Position numbers and translations under genes: made by a program. A stretch of 64,000 nucleotides of DNA from Cryptomeria japonica (lineage: Eukaryota > Streptophyta > Pinopsida > Cupressales > Cupressaceae): positions 559,587,945-559,651,944 of the forward strand of contig NC_081413.1 in assembly GCF_030272615.1 (NCBI RefSeq), in the 5' to 3' direction. Below, piece by piece: positions 54,511 through 64,000 of this stretch; position 1 is the stretch's first letter; every line of letters starts with the position of its first letter. The notes under the pieces were generated by a model. That model did not search any database. It had not been told where the DNA came from and saw only the letters and a program-made list of their open reading frames with translations.

Positions 54511-55370
54511 AATATTTGAGGAGATTATGTCAATGGAGCATGATGATGTGTTGTCCAATTAGGCTATTTTAAAGGATCAAGCTCTAAAGTTGCTTCTTTA
54601 ATTCCTCCTTTAGGTTTTGGGGTCTTGGCCATCCCATCTCAAAAAGCTTTACTTGTCGAGGACTACTTGAAACCTAAGTGTCTTCAAGAGAAAGAAGGTA
54701 TCTTTGATATATAAGGTGAAGATATAAGGATGACAAACTTTCAATTGGAAGAAAACGAAGTGCAAATATTTGTGGATCTAGGGCCCATCTCGGAGGTAAA
54801 ATATGACAATAAAAAGAAGGCTCTAACTCTACTTAGTCTTCAATAGAAGAACATTAAGAAAGGGGGAAATGAAAAAACTACCAAGGTTGGAATGAAAAAA
54901 GATAAGGAGAAAGTGAAATTGACAGGGGAGTCATTTGTTGAATATGGTGTGATTAAGACATTAGATTCACATTTTAGCACTCCTCAAAAATGATTATTAT
55001 TTATTGGAATATTAGGGGGTTGGGTAGCATCCCCCATCAAATGGCTATTAAGAATTTTATTTGTGAGCATGCTTTGGTTATTATTTTTATTATGAAAACA
55101 AAACTCAGTATAGAATAAATGACCAATATCTCCTCAAATACCTAGAACAAATGCCAATGTCAATGCATTGGGTCACAAGGAATGGCTAATGGTATTTCAT
55201 GTTTATGGGATCCATGCAAACTTACTTCAAGATGGTGGATTTCAAGTAGACATTCTCTTTTTTTTAGTGGCAACTAGCTTTTCTACTAGAGAATTTTTTT
55301 TACTATATGTAGACACTAAAAAATGGTCAATGCCCACGTCTCCTATTTTTAATTCATCATGTGCATAATC
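54511..55370 (+). pseudogene. LINE ORF1 end and ORF2 endonuclease start
   Basis: 54515-54990 looks like the acidic/Lys-rich end of ORF1. At 54991 a new frame starts with the apurinic-endonuclease signature Y-W-N-I-R-G-L-G, then a region with M-K-T-K-L-S (the E-T-K position has Lys for Glu). L-W-D-P-C-K-L follows near 55210 after frameshifts. The reading fades by 55370, so reverse transcriptase is absent. This is the 5' end of an L1-type ORF2. Confidence 0.65.
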
Positions 55371-57030
55371 ATTACTATTCATCGATCCTATCTCACTTCT
55401 CCTTTCCCATTTTTTGTCTAGCTGATATTATTTCCTCCCCAATTTGATTATATGATATCAATTTATCCAAAGATTCATCTCATTGATGTCATTTTACCCT
55501 CTTTTGATTCTATGACATCAATTTATCCCAAAACCTGTCCCAATGATATCATTTGCTCCCATTTTGGTTTTGTGATATCATTTTCTCCCAAAACCTGTCC
55601 TAATGGCATTATTTTCTCCCAATTTCAATCTCATGACATCATTTTGTCCTATTTTCTTGTCCCATGGCATCATTTTGTCCCCATTTCATGTCCTTTGACC
55701 CACTTTGACCCAGTTTGCCTATTTTGACCTAATTTTCCTAATTCTTCCCATTTTCTTCCAATTCCTCCAAGTTCTTCCCGATTTCGCTTAATTTGACTTA
55801 ATTTGACTTGATTTGACCAAATTGAGGTCTCTGGAAGTCAGTTTGACTTATTTGCCTATTAGGTTTAATTAATAAACCCCCTTTCTTACTAACCCTTTCT
55901 AAAAATAAAAAAATTAATAAATTTAATATTTATTTATTTATCCCTTTTGCCTATTAATCAAATAAATTCATTTTATTTAATTACTTGACCCATTAATGTG
56001 AATAATAAATTAATAATTTATATTTATTAATTTATCACATTTATCTTCTTCCAAAATGAAGAATTAATAAATTTTATTTATTAATTCTCCATAAAATTTG
56101 CTTTTAATGAGGAGATATTTAATAAATCCTATTTATTAATTATCATTATTTTTTCTCTCATTTGAGGATAATTCTTACTTTTTTATTTTTAATTATTAAA
56201 TCTCCATAATATCTCCAACCTGCTAATTTGATCATCATGAGGATATAATTAGTGATTTTATTTATTAATTGTCCTTGATATCTTTTCCTTGTCTTTTTTT
56301 CATTTTCATCCATTTCTTGAATGGTAGCTTTGTCATGCGCTCGATCATGTCCATTCTATTCCTTAAAAAATCAATTTGATCCTGATCGTCTAGCAAAATC
56401 TAGGTTTCTATAAAAGGAGGCCTTATTCTTCATTTAATTCATCTCATTTTTGCATTGTCATTTTGTTGAAATAATCAATTCGCGATCTAGTTTTAGCATT
56501 GTTAGTTTGCCAATTTGTGTGTTTGATTAAGCTTTGTGATTAACTTAGATTATCGTGCATGCTCTTTGGTTTCTTACCCAATTTCCTAGTTGACATTCTG
56601 GTGAAGTTGACGTGAAAGCACATCTAAACTAATCATATTTTGAGTTTTTGATTGTGTGCAAGTGTTGAAAAGTTGATTTTCCATCTCTCGAACATTTCAA
56701 GACCAAACTTACACAAGGAGCCTCCTGCTATGTAATTGGAGCCTAGAACTAATATTTGTTAGCTATTCTTGCGTAGTTGATCAAGACTTCTACGCACGTG
56801 ATCAGGATTTTAGTGCATTTGATCAAGATTTTGGTGCATTTAACAATTGTGCTTAGTTTTTGTTGATGAATTCTTGCATGCAGGGTTTTTAGGATTAGGT
56901 TGATTACATGCAAAGCATTTTGTGATTGAGTTTTTCATATATAGGGTTTTGGACAACTAAGGTGTTGCATGCATGGGTGTTGATTCGATAATGGTATTTG
57001 GTGTAGCCATGGTCTGGTGGGTCCTCAAAG
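55371..57030. repeat. LTR-like DNA with short-repeat and hairpin arrays
   Basis: 55452-55690 holds eight imperfect units at about 28-31 bp spacing, each with TGA(C/T)ATCA-like and TTTNTCCC words. 55905-56274 holds a series of AT-rich hairpins; the best is GAATTAATAAA (56061-56071) with TTTATTAATTC (56077-56087). 56281-57030 has LTR-like text (CTATAAAAGGAGGCC near 56410, a possible TATA element in plus orientation) but no open frame or partner LTR in the window. The frame at 55452-55727 merely translates the tandem units. Confidence 0.5.
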
Positions 57031-57879
57031 AGAACAAAACAGATCATGCAACAAGAGTAACACAACATAAGGAACAACAAAACACAGATAAAATGCAAAA
57101 TTAGATATCTGCATCATCATATTGTCTTCATAAAACATCTAGTAATCATCTGGTTACATGTAGGCTAACATGCCCTATTTCAGACTACATGCCAGATTAC
57201 AATCCCTCTAGACCTCCAAGAGGCATCTAAATTACAATTCCAGAGTCTAGACACCCATAACCACAGAACTACCATCCTAAGGATCACATATAAAAATATA
57301 TACCCTCTGGAACACATTCGGGTCACCCACAATAGATTACATTTACCAAGAAAGGAAAATGAAATGTGCAAATAGGTCAGCCCCAAGAATTAAAGGAAAA
57401 TCCTCCAAAAAAGAACAACCAAGAAGTGCAGATTGAACGGGAGGTTGACCAAGCACTCAAAAACATCGAGCAATGCACCAAATAGATCCACAAGCCAAGA
57501 AATCACTCCACACGAGAAGAAATCACCAACTAGCCATTAAGCTTAAAATTGCTCTGAAACCAAGAAACAAACACTCTGGAAGGAATAACTCTCCATAAAA
57601 GAATCCAAATGAACTAAAACTATAGGATAATGCACAAGAACAAGCCTGAAAACTAAAAATCTAATTTGCAATGAAAAAGAACTAGCTACCGGAACACACT
57701 GAAACAAACACATAAATTTGCTACCAGAACTGAACAAGAACAAAACTAAGGTTTTATTTTTGGTTGATGCAAGATTGCTCATAGATTGGGTATGCTCCTG
57801 CATCAGACACCCCAGGTAGAAAGAGATGTTCCATGAGAGGCAACTCATGGACATCAAAAAGGATTCGGGATATAGATCC
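57031..57879. other. Non-coding DNA next to the Gypsy remnant
   Basis: No domain was recognised in either strand; minus-strand frames at 57386-57180 and 57857-57543 are without motifs. It may be a degraded 3' part of the Gypsy element on its right. Confidence 0.35.
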
Positions 57880-59100
57880 CATACTCATTTTTTATCCAAA
57901 CATCTTCTTTGTCTGTAAACCTCTTCCTTACCTCCTCTGGAACCTCAATTGGATTCTCTAACTCCTGATTCTCTTCATTTCTATTTCCTTGCTTCAGACT
58001 TGCACACAGTCTCTGACCAATGCTTTATCTCTGCTACAACTCTGATTTATTTTTGCCACAAGATTTCATCCAGTTTGCCACCTTAACCTTTCTGCCATAT
58101 GGTTTCTTCCTACTATTAGGCTTATCTATCTTACCCTTCTACAAATCTATGCCGCCATTCGGTGTAACCTCTGCAGCCTGCTTCCTAGTACTGCAACTTC
58201 TATCAAGATTCAAATTCCTCACTTCCTTATCTTTCTCCCTTAAAGAGGCCAAAGTGAACTTCTGCCCGTCCTTCTCAATAGTGATTAGGTTTCTTCTATA
58301 GTTGTAGATAGCTCCTCTATCAAACTACCAATGTCTCCCCCACAAAACATGACAAGCACTCATAGACAAAACATCGCATAAGACCTCATCCCCAAAAGGT
58401 CCAATATTGAAATTCACCAAACACTGCTCTTTTGCTTCTAACTTCTGATCATCCTGCAACCAAATTACCTTGTAAGGACAAGGGTGCTTAAGCCTCATCA
58501 ATACAAGCTTCTCTACCATCTCCTCAGATACTAAGTTATTAGTACTCCCACTATCCACAATAATTTACAACACTTACCACCATATTTACACACAGTCCGA
58601 AAAAAGATTCTTCCTTTGAGTAGATCTGATATCTTCACTACTCTGCTCCGTCAAGACTCTTCTGAACATAAGGGATTCTCTCTACTTCGGTTCCAATAGA
58701 TTCTCACTGATAATTCTAACCTCCTGATCCTCATTTGCCACACAATTTCTTGTCGTCCCTTGCAATCAAAAGATCTATGTCTGATTTCTCCACATTTAAA
58801 ACATTTGCCCAAAAATTATTTGTTGCTACTGCTACTCCCTTTTCTTTGTGTCTTTTGATCTGGTTCTTTACTCCACTTAGGTTTTGATTCTTCTTCAACA
58901 TTCTACTTCTCTATACTGCCACTCATCTATCCTTTATATCTCCCCTTTCCTCTAGGGCTATTTTGTTGTCTTCTTTTCACTTTCTCCTTATCATTCAAAG
59001 CATATTGGTAAGCCTCTTCAACTGTGAAAATCTTCAATATACTCATCTCATCTCGAATGTTAAATGCAAGTCGATTTATGTGTTGGCATTGAGTTGTCAT
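57880..59100 (-). pseudogene. Ty3/Gypsy gag-protease remnant
   Basis: Minus strand, right to left. A gag C-terminal region (59109-58927) has V-E-E-A-Y-Q-Y-A-L and P-R-G-K-G-R-Y. A zinc knuckle C-F-K-C-G-E-I-R-H-R-S-F-D-C lies at about 58800-58760. An aspartic protease domain (58558-58325) has D-S-G-S-T-N-N-L-V and D-V-L-S-M-S-A-C-H-V-L-W-G-R. A linker to about 57900 then shows stops. Protease directly after gag with this motif style is typical of Gypsy. RT, RNase H and integrase are absent. The right end is cut by another LTR at about 59081. Confidence 0.75.
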
Positions 59101-60170
59101 TGATGTCAACTGGTACTGCAGGTTACCGATAGAGTATGATAACGATATTGCAGGTTACTGGTAGAGTGTGTCAACCGATATGAAGAAGATTGAACCGACA
59201 TAAAGAAGAGAAGTATGCTATGAGTTGACAGATGATACCACTAGTATGAGGTGATATGCAAGAGTGAGTTGGCATGCTTGAGTTATAATCGGTAAGGCAT
59301 AAACCAATATGAAGGTTGGTTATTTGTGATGAAGAGGCAAAATGTTAAATGAATCACAACACTTGGTGAGCAGAACAAAAAGAATGGCATGAAGATATAC
59401 TGGAAGGCAAGATGAATTGTGAGGAGGATGTGTTGTCGGTAAGAGTGATTGTTCAGTGTGTTGGCTATACAGGTAAGGTGAATTGAACAGGTAGTCAATC
59501 TTGGTCAATGAAGAATGTCAAACCAACATAGCAAACCAAGCAGAGCAGGATGTTGACAAAAATGACAGCTGGAAGTCAGGTGATGATAAAACATAGGTCG
59601 GTGAAGTGTGCATCGATGTAATTGTCAGCAAGCAGGTCGACTTTTATGAAGAACCCGCAAGTCATGGAGGATGCCAGAAGATTGCGGCTTGAGGAAGACA
59701 AGCTGACACGCGATTGAACTTACCATACAAGAAGATTTGATCTTTGTACTTGTTTGTTGAAGGAAATAGTCGAGCCATTAATGGCGTATGACATAGAAAA
59801 GCCAGAAAGCATGGTGCAAACCTCCAGATTTAGAAAATGCACTTTGAAATGCGAGGAGTTTGTGGTGTTGATCAATGACATGAAGATCATCTCCCTGGAA
59901 AAGCATATCGAATCAAATCCAATCTGGATTGAGTTGGTGAAGGCAAAACCTAACATGAAATTGTTTGAATGTGGTTTTTAGCGGGAACTTTAGGTGATAA
60001 ATATGTGAACTCGAGATAGAAATCATCGATGCTTGATGTGAAGAAGGAGAGTGAAGAGAGATTGAGAAAAGAAAAAGATCATCTTCCTTATAATTTATTC
60101 TAAGAAAGTTTCAAAGTGAGTTAGAAGGAGTAACCTATGAGAGGGTTTAACCAGCAAAGATAGAGGTATC
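59081..60170 (+). repeat. LTR fragment, plus orientation
   Basis: Starts TGTTGGCATTGAG at 59081, just where the Gypsy gag reading is cut. It runs as Copia-like LTR text (repeated ACCGATA/TGTCAACCGATATG phrases) until the next element begins at 60171. The right part may continue beyond the inserted Copia outside the window. An open frame of 75 codons at 59754-59981 has no known motif; I treat it as LTR sequence. Confidence 0.5.
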
Positions 60171-60621
60171 TGTTGGTGTAAATAAATATTCATTATGGAT
60201 ATTATTACACTTTACTTAAGTTAACTTAGGATAATGCATCTCTTCGTAGTTTGGATTTGAGACACTTAGGGAAGTGTGCACATAGGGATAGAGCTTGTAG
60301 GAGAAATTCCACCTTTTGTGGTCTTGTTTTGTTGTTACACTCCACATTCGGTGGGTCATCCACCTCTTGTGGAATATTATATTATTTCTTCTACCTACCC
60401 CTAGTATTTCTTACCTACCCTTGTTTCTCATTGAGCCACATGTCGTGATTGTGTGCTCATACATCCATATGGCCTTACCTATATAAGAAGGCCTATATTC
60501 ATTGTATTGGTGAATCCAGTTGATCATTTTCATATTGATGAGAATACAGTTTGTTCTTGTCATTCTTTTGTCTCTATTTTTATACTTTTCATTGTGCCCT
60601 TGATCTTGGCAAAATCTCACA
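60171..60621 (+). repeat. 5' LTR of the right-end Copia element
   Basis: Starts TGTTGGTGTAAATAAA, ends AAAATCTCACA. It contains CCTATATAAGAAGGCC near 60478, a likely TATA element about 140 bp before the LTR end. It is followed directly by the primer-binding site. Confidence 0.85.
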
Positions 60622-60634
60622 TGGTATCAGAGCC
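60622..60634 (+). promoter_or_regulatory. Primer-binding site
   Basis: TGGTATCAGAGCC, a full match to the initiator tRNA-Met 3' end, right after the LTR. Confidence 0.9.
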
Positions 60635-60982
60635 ATTGGGGCTTCATTGATTGGTTTTTGGAGACATCATGGAAGGCTTCTATTTTCGGATTTGAGGAAC
60701 TACACTTTTTGGAGGCATCTTGGAGCGTTTTCGACCTCACCATTGTGTTCGGGAGGCCGTTTCCATAAAAATCGAGTATAAAAATTCGACCTATTTTGGC
60801 GAAAATCAATTTTTGGGTGTGGAGGAAATTTTCTGCCCAATTCGGGCGGTACGATACAAAATTTTCAGATTTTTTTCAAAAAAAATTTTAAAAAAAAAAA
60901 TTATGAAAATTATTTTCCAGTTCGAAAAAAAAAAAAAATTGAAAATTATTTTTGGGATCCATACCTTCTACCCAGTCAGCAG

Positions 60983-61302
60983 TGTAGAAGTTGAGAAAGC
61001 CAACTTTACAGACCCCGAAGATCACCTGCATGCAAATAACCTGTCACAGAAAGAAGAGATGGAGACAAACAAACAAGGGTGCTCTGAAAGCTGAAAAAAT
61101 GTATTCATCCAAGAGAGTGATAAATTACAATGATGAATCCTTATAAAAGGATATTGTGCAACCCTAAAAGAAACCCTAATAGGTAGACATTTAATAATTA
61201 ATATAATTATTAAATGTCACAAATGCAAACTAAAGTGAAATCTTAAGAGAGGAATAAAGGTAATTTAATCAACATGATTAAATTAAAACCTTTACTCTAA
61301 CA
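60983..61302 (-). repeat. 3' LTR of the gag-only element
   Basis: Plus-strand TGTAGAAG...CTCTAACA. It matches the right LTR except T/C near 61007 and A/G near 61073. It contains CCTTATAAAAGGATATTG and an ATTTAATAATT/AATTATTAAAT inverted pair (61189-61217). Confidence 0.9.
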
Positions 61303-61316
61303 CCCCCCCTTAAGAT
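61303..61316 (-). promoter_or_regulatory. Polypurine tract of the gag-only element
   Basis: Minus-strand CTTAAGGGGGGG runs directly into the 3' LTR start TGTTAGAG. It would prime plus-strand DNA synthesis. Confidence 0.8.
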
Positions 61317-61637
61317 GAGCAAAAGTGCAGTTACAAACATGTGCAAGAAAGCAAAGGTAACTACAATGCAAGAAAGTAAACTTGGGTCCCGGCAACAAGG
61401 CCTGATCAGGTACCCAATTACAACCAAATCTCTGTAAAGTGGAGAAATAGAGAAAACCTCATGGGAAAAACTCTACTCCAAAAAGAGATGAAAGAAATAA
61501 ATGCACTAATAACAGAAGGATAGGAGGTGGATAACATGATACCCCCCATAGACAACTTCTATCATATAAGTACAGATACAATGGTCTCCATAGGAGAAAA
61601 AGAAAGAGACTAGAAGCCCCCCCCACAATGAAGAAAC

Positions 61638-62597
61638 TCATGTTGCACATATGGATGTCTGAGGTAGAATCCAGAAAGAGATCCTGAAGCAGCATATAAT
61701 ATTCCTCCCCTTGGGAAGAAATGGATCCAAAGAACGAAGATGAAGAAACCCTGTGAAGAGAGAAGAATCAATCTGTCTCAAGATGTGTGCCATAATAGGA
61801 TGCTGAAGAATCCCTCTGTCTGAACTGAAACAAAAGATGTCAAATCCAAATTGAACTGAAGACTCAAAAACTGCAACCTCTAAATGCACAGATGATGGTG
61901 GACTAACAGCTGGAATATGGCTGTCAACAAAGAGGAGCTGAAAATCCTCAAAGTAATCCTCCAAGTCTGCAATATAGGACTCTACAAACAAAGACGAAAT
62001 GCCTGCAAGATAAGAATCCCAAGTAGCCATGTCTGAAAGATGTATGATGTCCTGCTTAGCTGAATCAATAGGAGCCAAAGAAGAGGCAATATCAAACTGA
62101 TCAGGAACAAAAGGAGATGATGTTGATACATGTATAATCTCAGTCTGAAGAGTAGGAACTGTGAGACAATCCTCTGATTCATCGGAATATGTAAGGGTGT
62201 CTAAATATTGAAGTTCCTTTAAAGTAGCATGATCAAAAGGTGTGTTATCTCTCCAACCAATGGGTACAAGACAATCTGAAGTAGGATCCTTTGGGAATGG
62301 AGAAAGACTGGAGTCTCCATAGATCTCCCAAAGACGTGTCCAAAGTGAGTGAGGACAATCAATGCCCGATATAGCCCACACAGTGTCAGAATCAACACTA
62401 GACAAAATAACTCCTACTATGTGATTTCTAATGATATCCCAAGCTAGTTTTCCCTCTAAAGTTGCTGGTTCAGGTATGAGATCATACAAATAAGGCAAAA
62501 TATTAAGCCACCTACAGTGTGTAAGTATGCCCTTTGCCCATGACTCATAATTACCCCATTCTAGAAATACAACTGAAGGGTGAGTAGAAAAACCCAT
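61638..62597 (-). CDS. Gag-like protein of the gag-only element
   Basis: An intact 319-residue frame, the only one in the element. The N-terminal 100 residues resemble the conserved Copia gag domain (Y-E-S-W-A-K-G-I-L, W-D-I-I-R-N, L-W-T-R-L-W-E-I-Y-G). The remainder is acidic and Ser-rich with no zinc knuckle and no enzymatic motif. An intact frame with near-identical LTRs suggests recent mobility. It presumably forms or joins particles made by an autonomous partner; this is inferred. The start ATG at 62597 is the first in frame after the leader. Confidence 0.8.
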   Translation of the reverse strand: MGFSTHPSVVFLEWGNYESWAKGILTHCRWLNILPYLYDLIPEPATLEGKLAWDIIRNHIVGVILSSVDSDTVWAISGIDCPHSLWTRLWEIYGDSSLSPFPKDPTSDCLVPIGWRDNTPFDHATLKELQYLDTLTYSDESEDCLTVPTLQTEIIHVSTSSPFVPDQFDIASSLAPIDSAKQDIIHLSDMATWDSYLAGISSLFVESYIADLEDYFEDFQLLFVDSHIPAVSPPSSVHLEVAVFESSVQFGFDIFCFSSDRGILQHPIMAHILRQIDSSLFTGFLHLRSLDPFLPKGRNIICCFRISFWILPQTSICAT

Positions 62598-63274
62598 GAT
62601 AACTTTTCAAATTAACAAATCTGAGACTAAATGACTTTAATACTGATAAAGCAGATCAAATAAAGCCATCCCACGCAAACAAATCATTTCCAAGTCCGAA
62701 ACGTCCAAGTAATTGACAGATGTGTGAAAACACAAAGTACTGAATAAAATGTACCTAGTGTAGATTCTAGAAAAATAAATGACAGATCTGGAAAGAGCTC
62801 TGATACCATGTGTGGCGGCATAGGGGTGGCGGCGATGGAGTGGCGGCGCTGGGCGGGTTACCGCCGGCGGCGGTGGCCGCCGGGCTGGGCGGTGGCGGCG
62901 TTGGCCGTAACACTGGCTGCACCCAAAAACTTAAAAAAAACTGCGTTTTTTTAATATTTTTTTGAATTTTCGCCTCAGTTTTCGTGCCCTAGGGTCGTAC
63001 GGCCTTGGGGCAAAAAAAATTTGCCTTCTGGAGCAACTGTGTCCAAATCGGACGAATTTTATATGGAAATAGGGGTTTTTGGGCGCTACGAGCTCAACGG
63101 TGAGGTCCGTTTGGGCTCAAAGTGCACCGAAAAAAAACCCCCCTATTCCAAAATAAAATTAGAAGACAAACACAGATCTGATGCAACCAAAACCTGAAAG
63201 TCAGATCTAACCCTCGTAGCTCAAAATTCTTCAGAAGACGAATAGGAAGCAGCAGATCTGGAGCTCTAATACCA
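62598..63274 (-). other. Leader of the gag-only element, with internal second primer site
   Basis: Next to the 5' LTR is the used-looking primer site TGGTATTAGAGC. A second, perfect TGGTATCAGAGC lies inside the leader (complement at about 62801-62812), directly preceded on the minus strand by CCGCCACACA, which looks like an LTR end. 62813-62915 is a strikingly GC-rich (GGCGGC-rich) patch. No coding potential. Confidence 0.7.
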
Positions 63275-63594
63275 TGTAGAAGTTGAGAAAGCCAACTTCA
63301 CAGACCCCGAAGATCACCTGCATGCAAATAACCTGTCACAGAAAGAAGAGATGGAGACAAACAAGCAAGGGTGCTCTGAAAGCTGAAAAAATGTATTCAT
63401 CCAAGAGAGTGATAAATTACAATGATGAATCCTTATAAAAGGATATTGTGCAACCCTAAAAGAAACCCTAATAGGTAGACATTTAATAATTAATATAATT
63501 ATTAAATGTCACAAATGCAAACTAAAGTGAAATCTTAAGAGAGGAATAAAGGTAATTTAATCAACATGATTAAATTAAAACCTTTACTCTAACA
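63275..63594 (-). repeat. 5' LTR of the gag-only element
   Basis: The right copy of the LTR pair. Its inner edge is next to the primer-binding site and its outer edge next to AGCAG. Confidence 0.9.
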
Positions 63595-64000
63595 AGCAGC
63601 ACACAGTCAGCGTCAGCGCCTAGTCAGCATTTTCTTTGGAAATTTTTAGACTCCTCTCCGTTGAGCAGTTTGGATTGTTGGGTCAACTTTGGAGGCCCAT
63701 AACTTGCTCAATTTTGCTCCTTTTTGGGTGCAATTGTTTTTTATTTAGGCTAATTTTTCATGCTCTTCACAGTGGTGTGGTTATTTTCTGGTTTTGGTGC
63801 ACAAGGTTTTCAAAATTTTCAGATTCTCTCAGCTATACCTATCCAATCCTCAATTCTGCAACTTCAAAGGCCTCATTTGAGCTCATACGACCTCCTTTTT
63901 AGGTGTCATTTTTTTTTAAGTGCATGTTTTTTCATCTACTTTCATAATCTAAGATCAAATTTCAGAGATTTTAAGTAGAAATTGTACTTTCAGATATTGG
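63595..64000 (+). other. Resumed Copia leader to the window end
   Basis: Starts with the right AGCAG target duplication and CACAGTCAGCGTCAGCGCC, continuing the CAGTCAGCAG sequence left of the insertion. It is T-rich leader DNA without a recognised frame. Confidence 0.6.

Larger units (their letters stand above)
60983..63594 (-). mobile_element. Gag-only (TR-GAG-like) LTR retrotransposon
   Basis: 2612 bp with two 320 bp LTRs (60983-61302, 63275-63594) that differ at only two sites by my count. It is flanked by AGCAG direct repeats (60978-60982, 63595-63599). On the minus strand it has a primer-binding site TGGTATTAGAGC (63274-63263), one open frame of 319 residues, and a purine tract (complement CCCCCCCTTAAG at 61303-61314) next to the 3' LTR. 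There is no protease, RT, RNase H or integrase. The structure fits the non-autonomous TR-GAG class described in plants. It must rely on a Copia partner for enzymes. Confidence 0.9.
60171..64000 (+). mobile_element. 5' end of a further Copia element
   Basis: A 451 bp LTR (60171-60621) is followed by a primer-binding site and a long leader that is interrupted at 60983-63594 by a gag-only element. It resumes at 63600 and runs off the window. No gag is reached by 64000. The 5 bp to the left, GTATC, would be the expected target duplication; its partner lies outside the window. Confidence 0.75.

Noticed and set aside
55452-55727. An open frame with repeated I-x-x-P-K-T-C-P-N motifs, looking like a repeat protein
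   Set aside because: The repetition comes from the 28-31 bp DNA units, the frame is short, and it lies in LTR-like DNA.
59754-59981. A 75-codon frame with an ordinary-looking amino acid mix
   Set aside because: It lies in a sequence that reads as an LTR fragment and has no recognised motif; kept only as a note in that feature.

Overview
This window is nuclear DNA from a seed plant with a very large, repeat-rich genome. A conifer or other gymnosperm is the best guess. The reasons are one host gene stretched over about 20 kb by multi-kilobase introns, wall-to-wall degraded LTR retrotransposons nested in one another, several L1-type LINE remnants, and low coding density. The species cannot be named from sequence alone.

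Layout. 1-1431: non-coding LTR-like DNA with GC-rich hairpins. 1432-15410: a minus-strand Ty1/Copia element (Copia-B) split by a younger plus-strand Copia element (Copia-A, 2649-10237), which itself carries a clean solo LTR (4637-5778, duplication CAAAG). One deletion at the left junction seems to have removed both the start of the Copia-A 5' LTR and part of the Copia-B RNase H. 15411-22254: a decayed minus-strand reading frame, an array of eleven related palindromes (17924-18487), an ORF1-only LINE remnant, and a second solo LTR (20904-22249, duplication ATCCA). 22255-27769: mostly featureless.

27770-47599 (minus strand): the only convincing host gene, a seven-exon calcium-dependent protein kinase (CDPK) of 528 residues with myristoylation/palmitoylation signals, a complete kinase domain, a junction domain and four EF-hands. 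Introns 1, 3 and 5 are 2.7, 10.2 and 4.6 kb. They hold a three-copy 416 bp tandem repeat, a LINE ORF1 remnant, a solo LTR that split a microsatellite, and a 1.07 kb tandem duplication that copied the DFG-bearing end of exon 1 into intron 1.

47600-64000: the CDPK upstream region, a tRNA-derived SINE-like element, AT-rich DNA, a broken LINE (ORF1 plus the start of ORF2) split by an LTR remnant, LTR-like DNA with repeat and hairpin arrays, a minus-strand Ty3/Gypsy gag-protease remnant, an LTR fragment, and a Copia 5' end (60171 to the window end). Inserted in the last is a young 2.6 kb gag-only LTR element (60983-63594) with near-identical LTRs and an AGCAG target duplication.

The most unusual signal is the recurrence of hairpin arrays in non-coding parts of several unrelated repeats (8662-9086, 2788-3007 with 9455-9675, 17924-18487, 55957-56274, weaker at 212-271 and 1016-1060). 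Within an array the loop or core is conserved while the stem sequence changes on both arms together. This pattern points to selection for structure, or to repeated generation of inverted repeats, rather than simple tandem duplication. All calls come from reading the sequence; no database search was possible.
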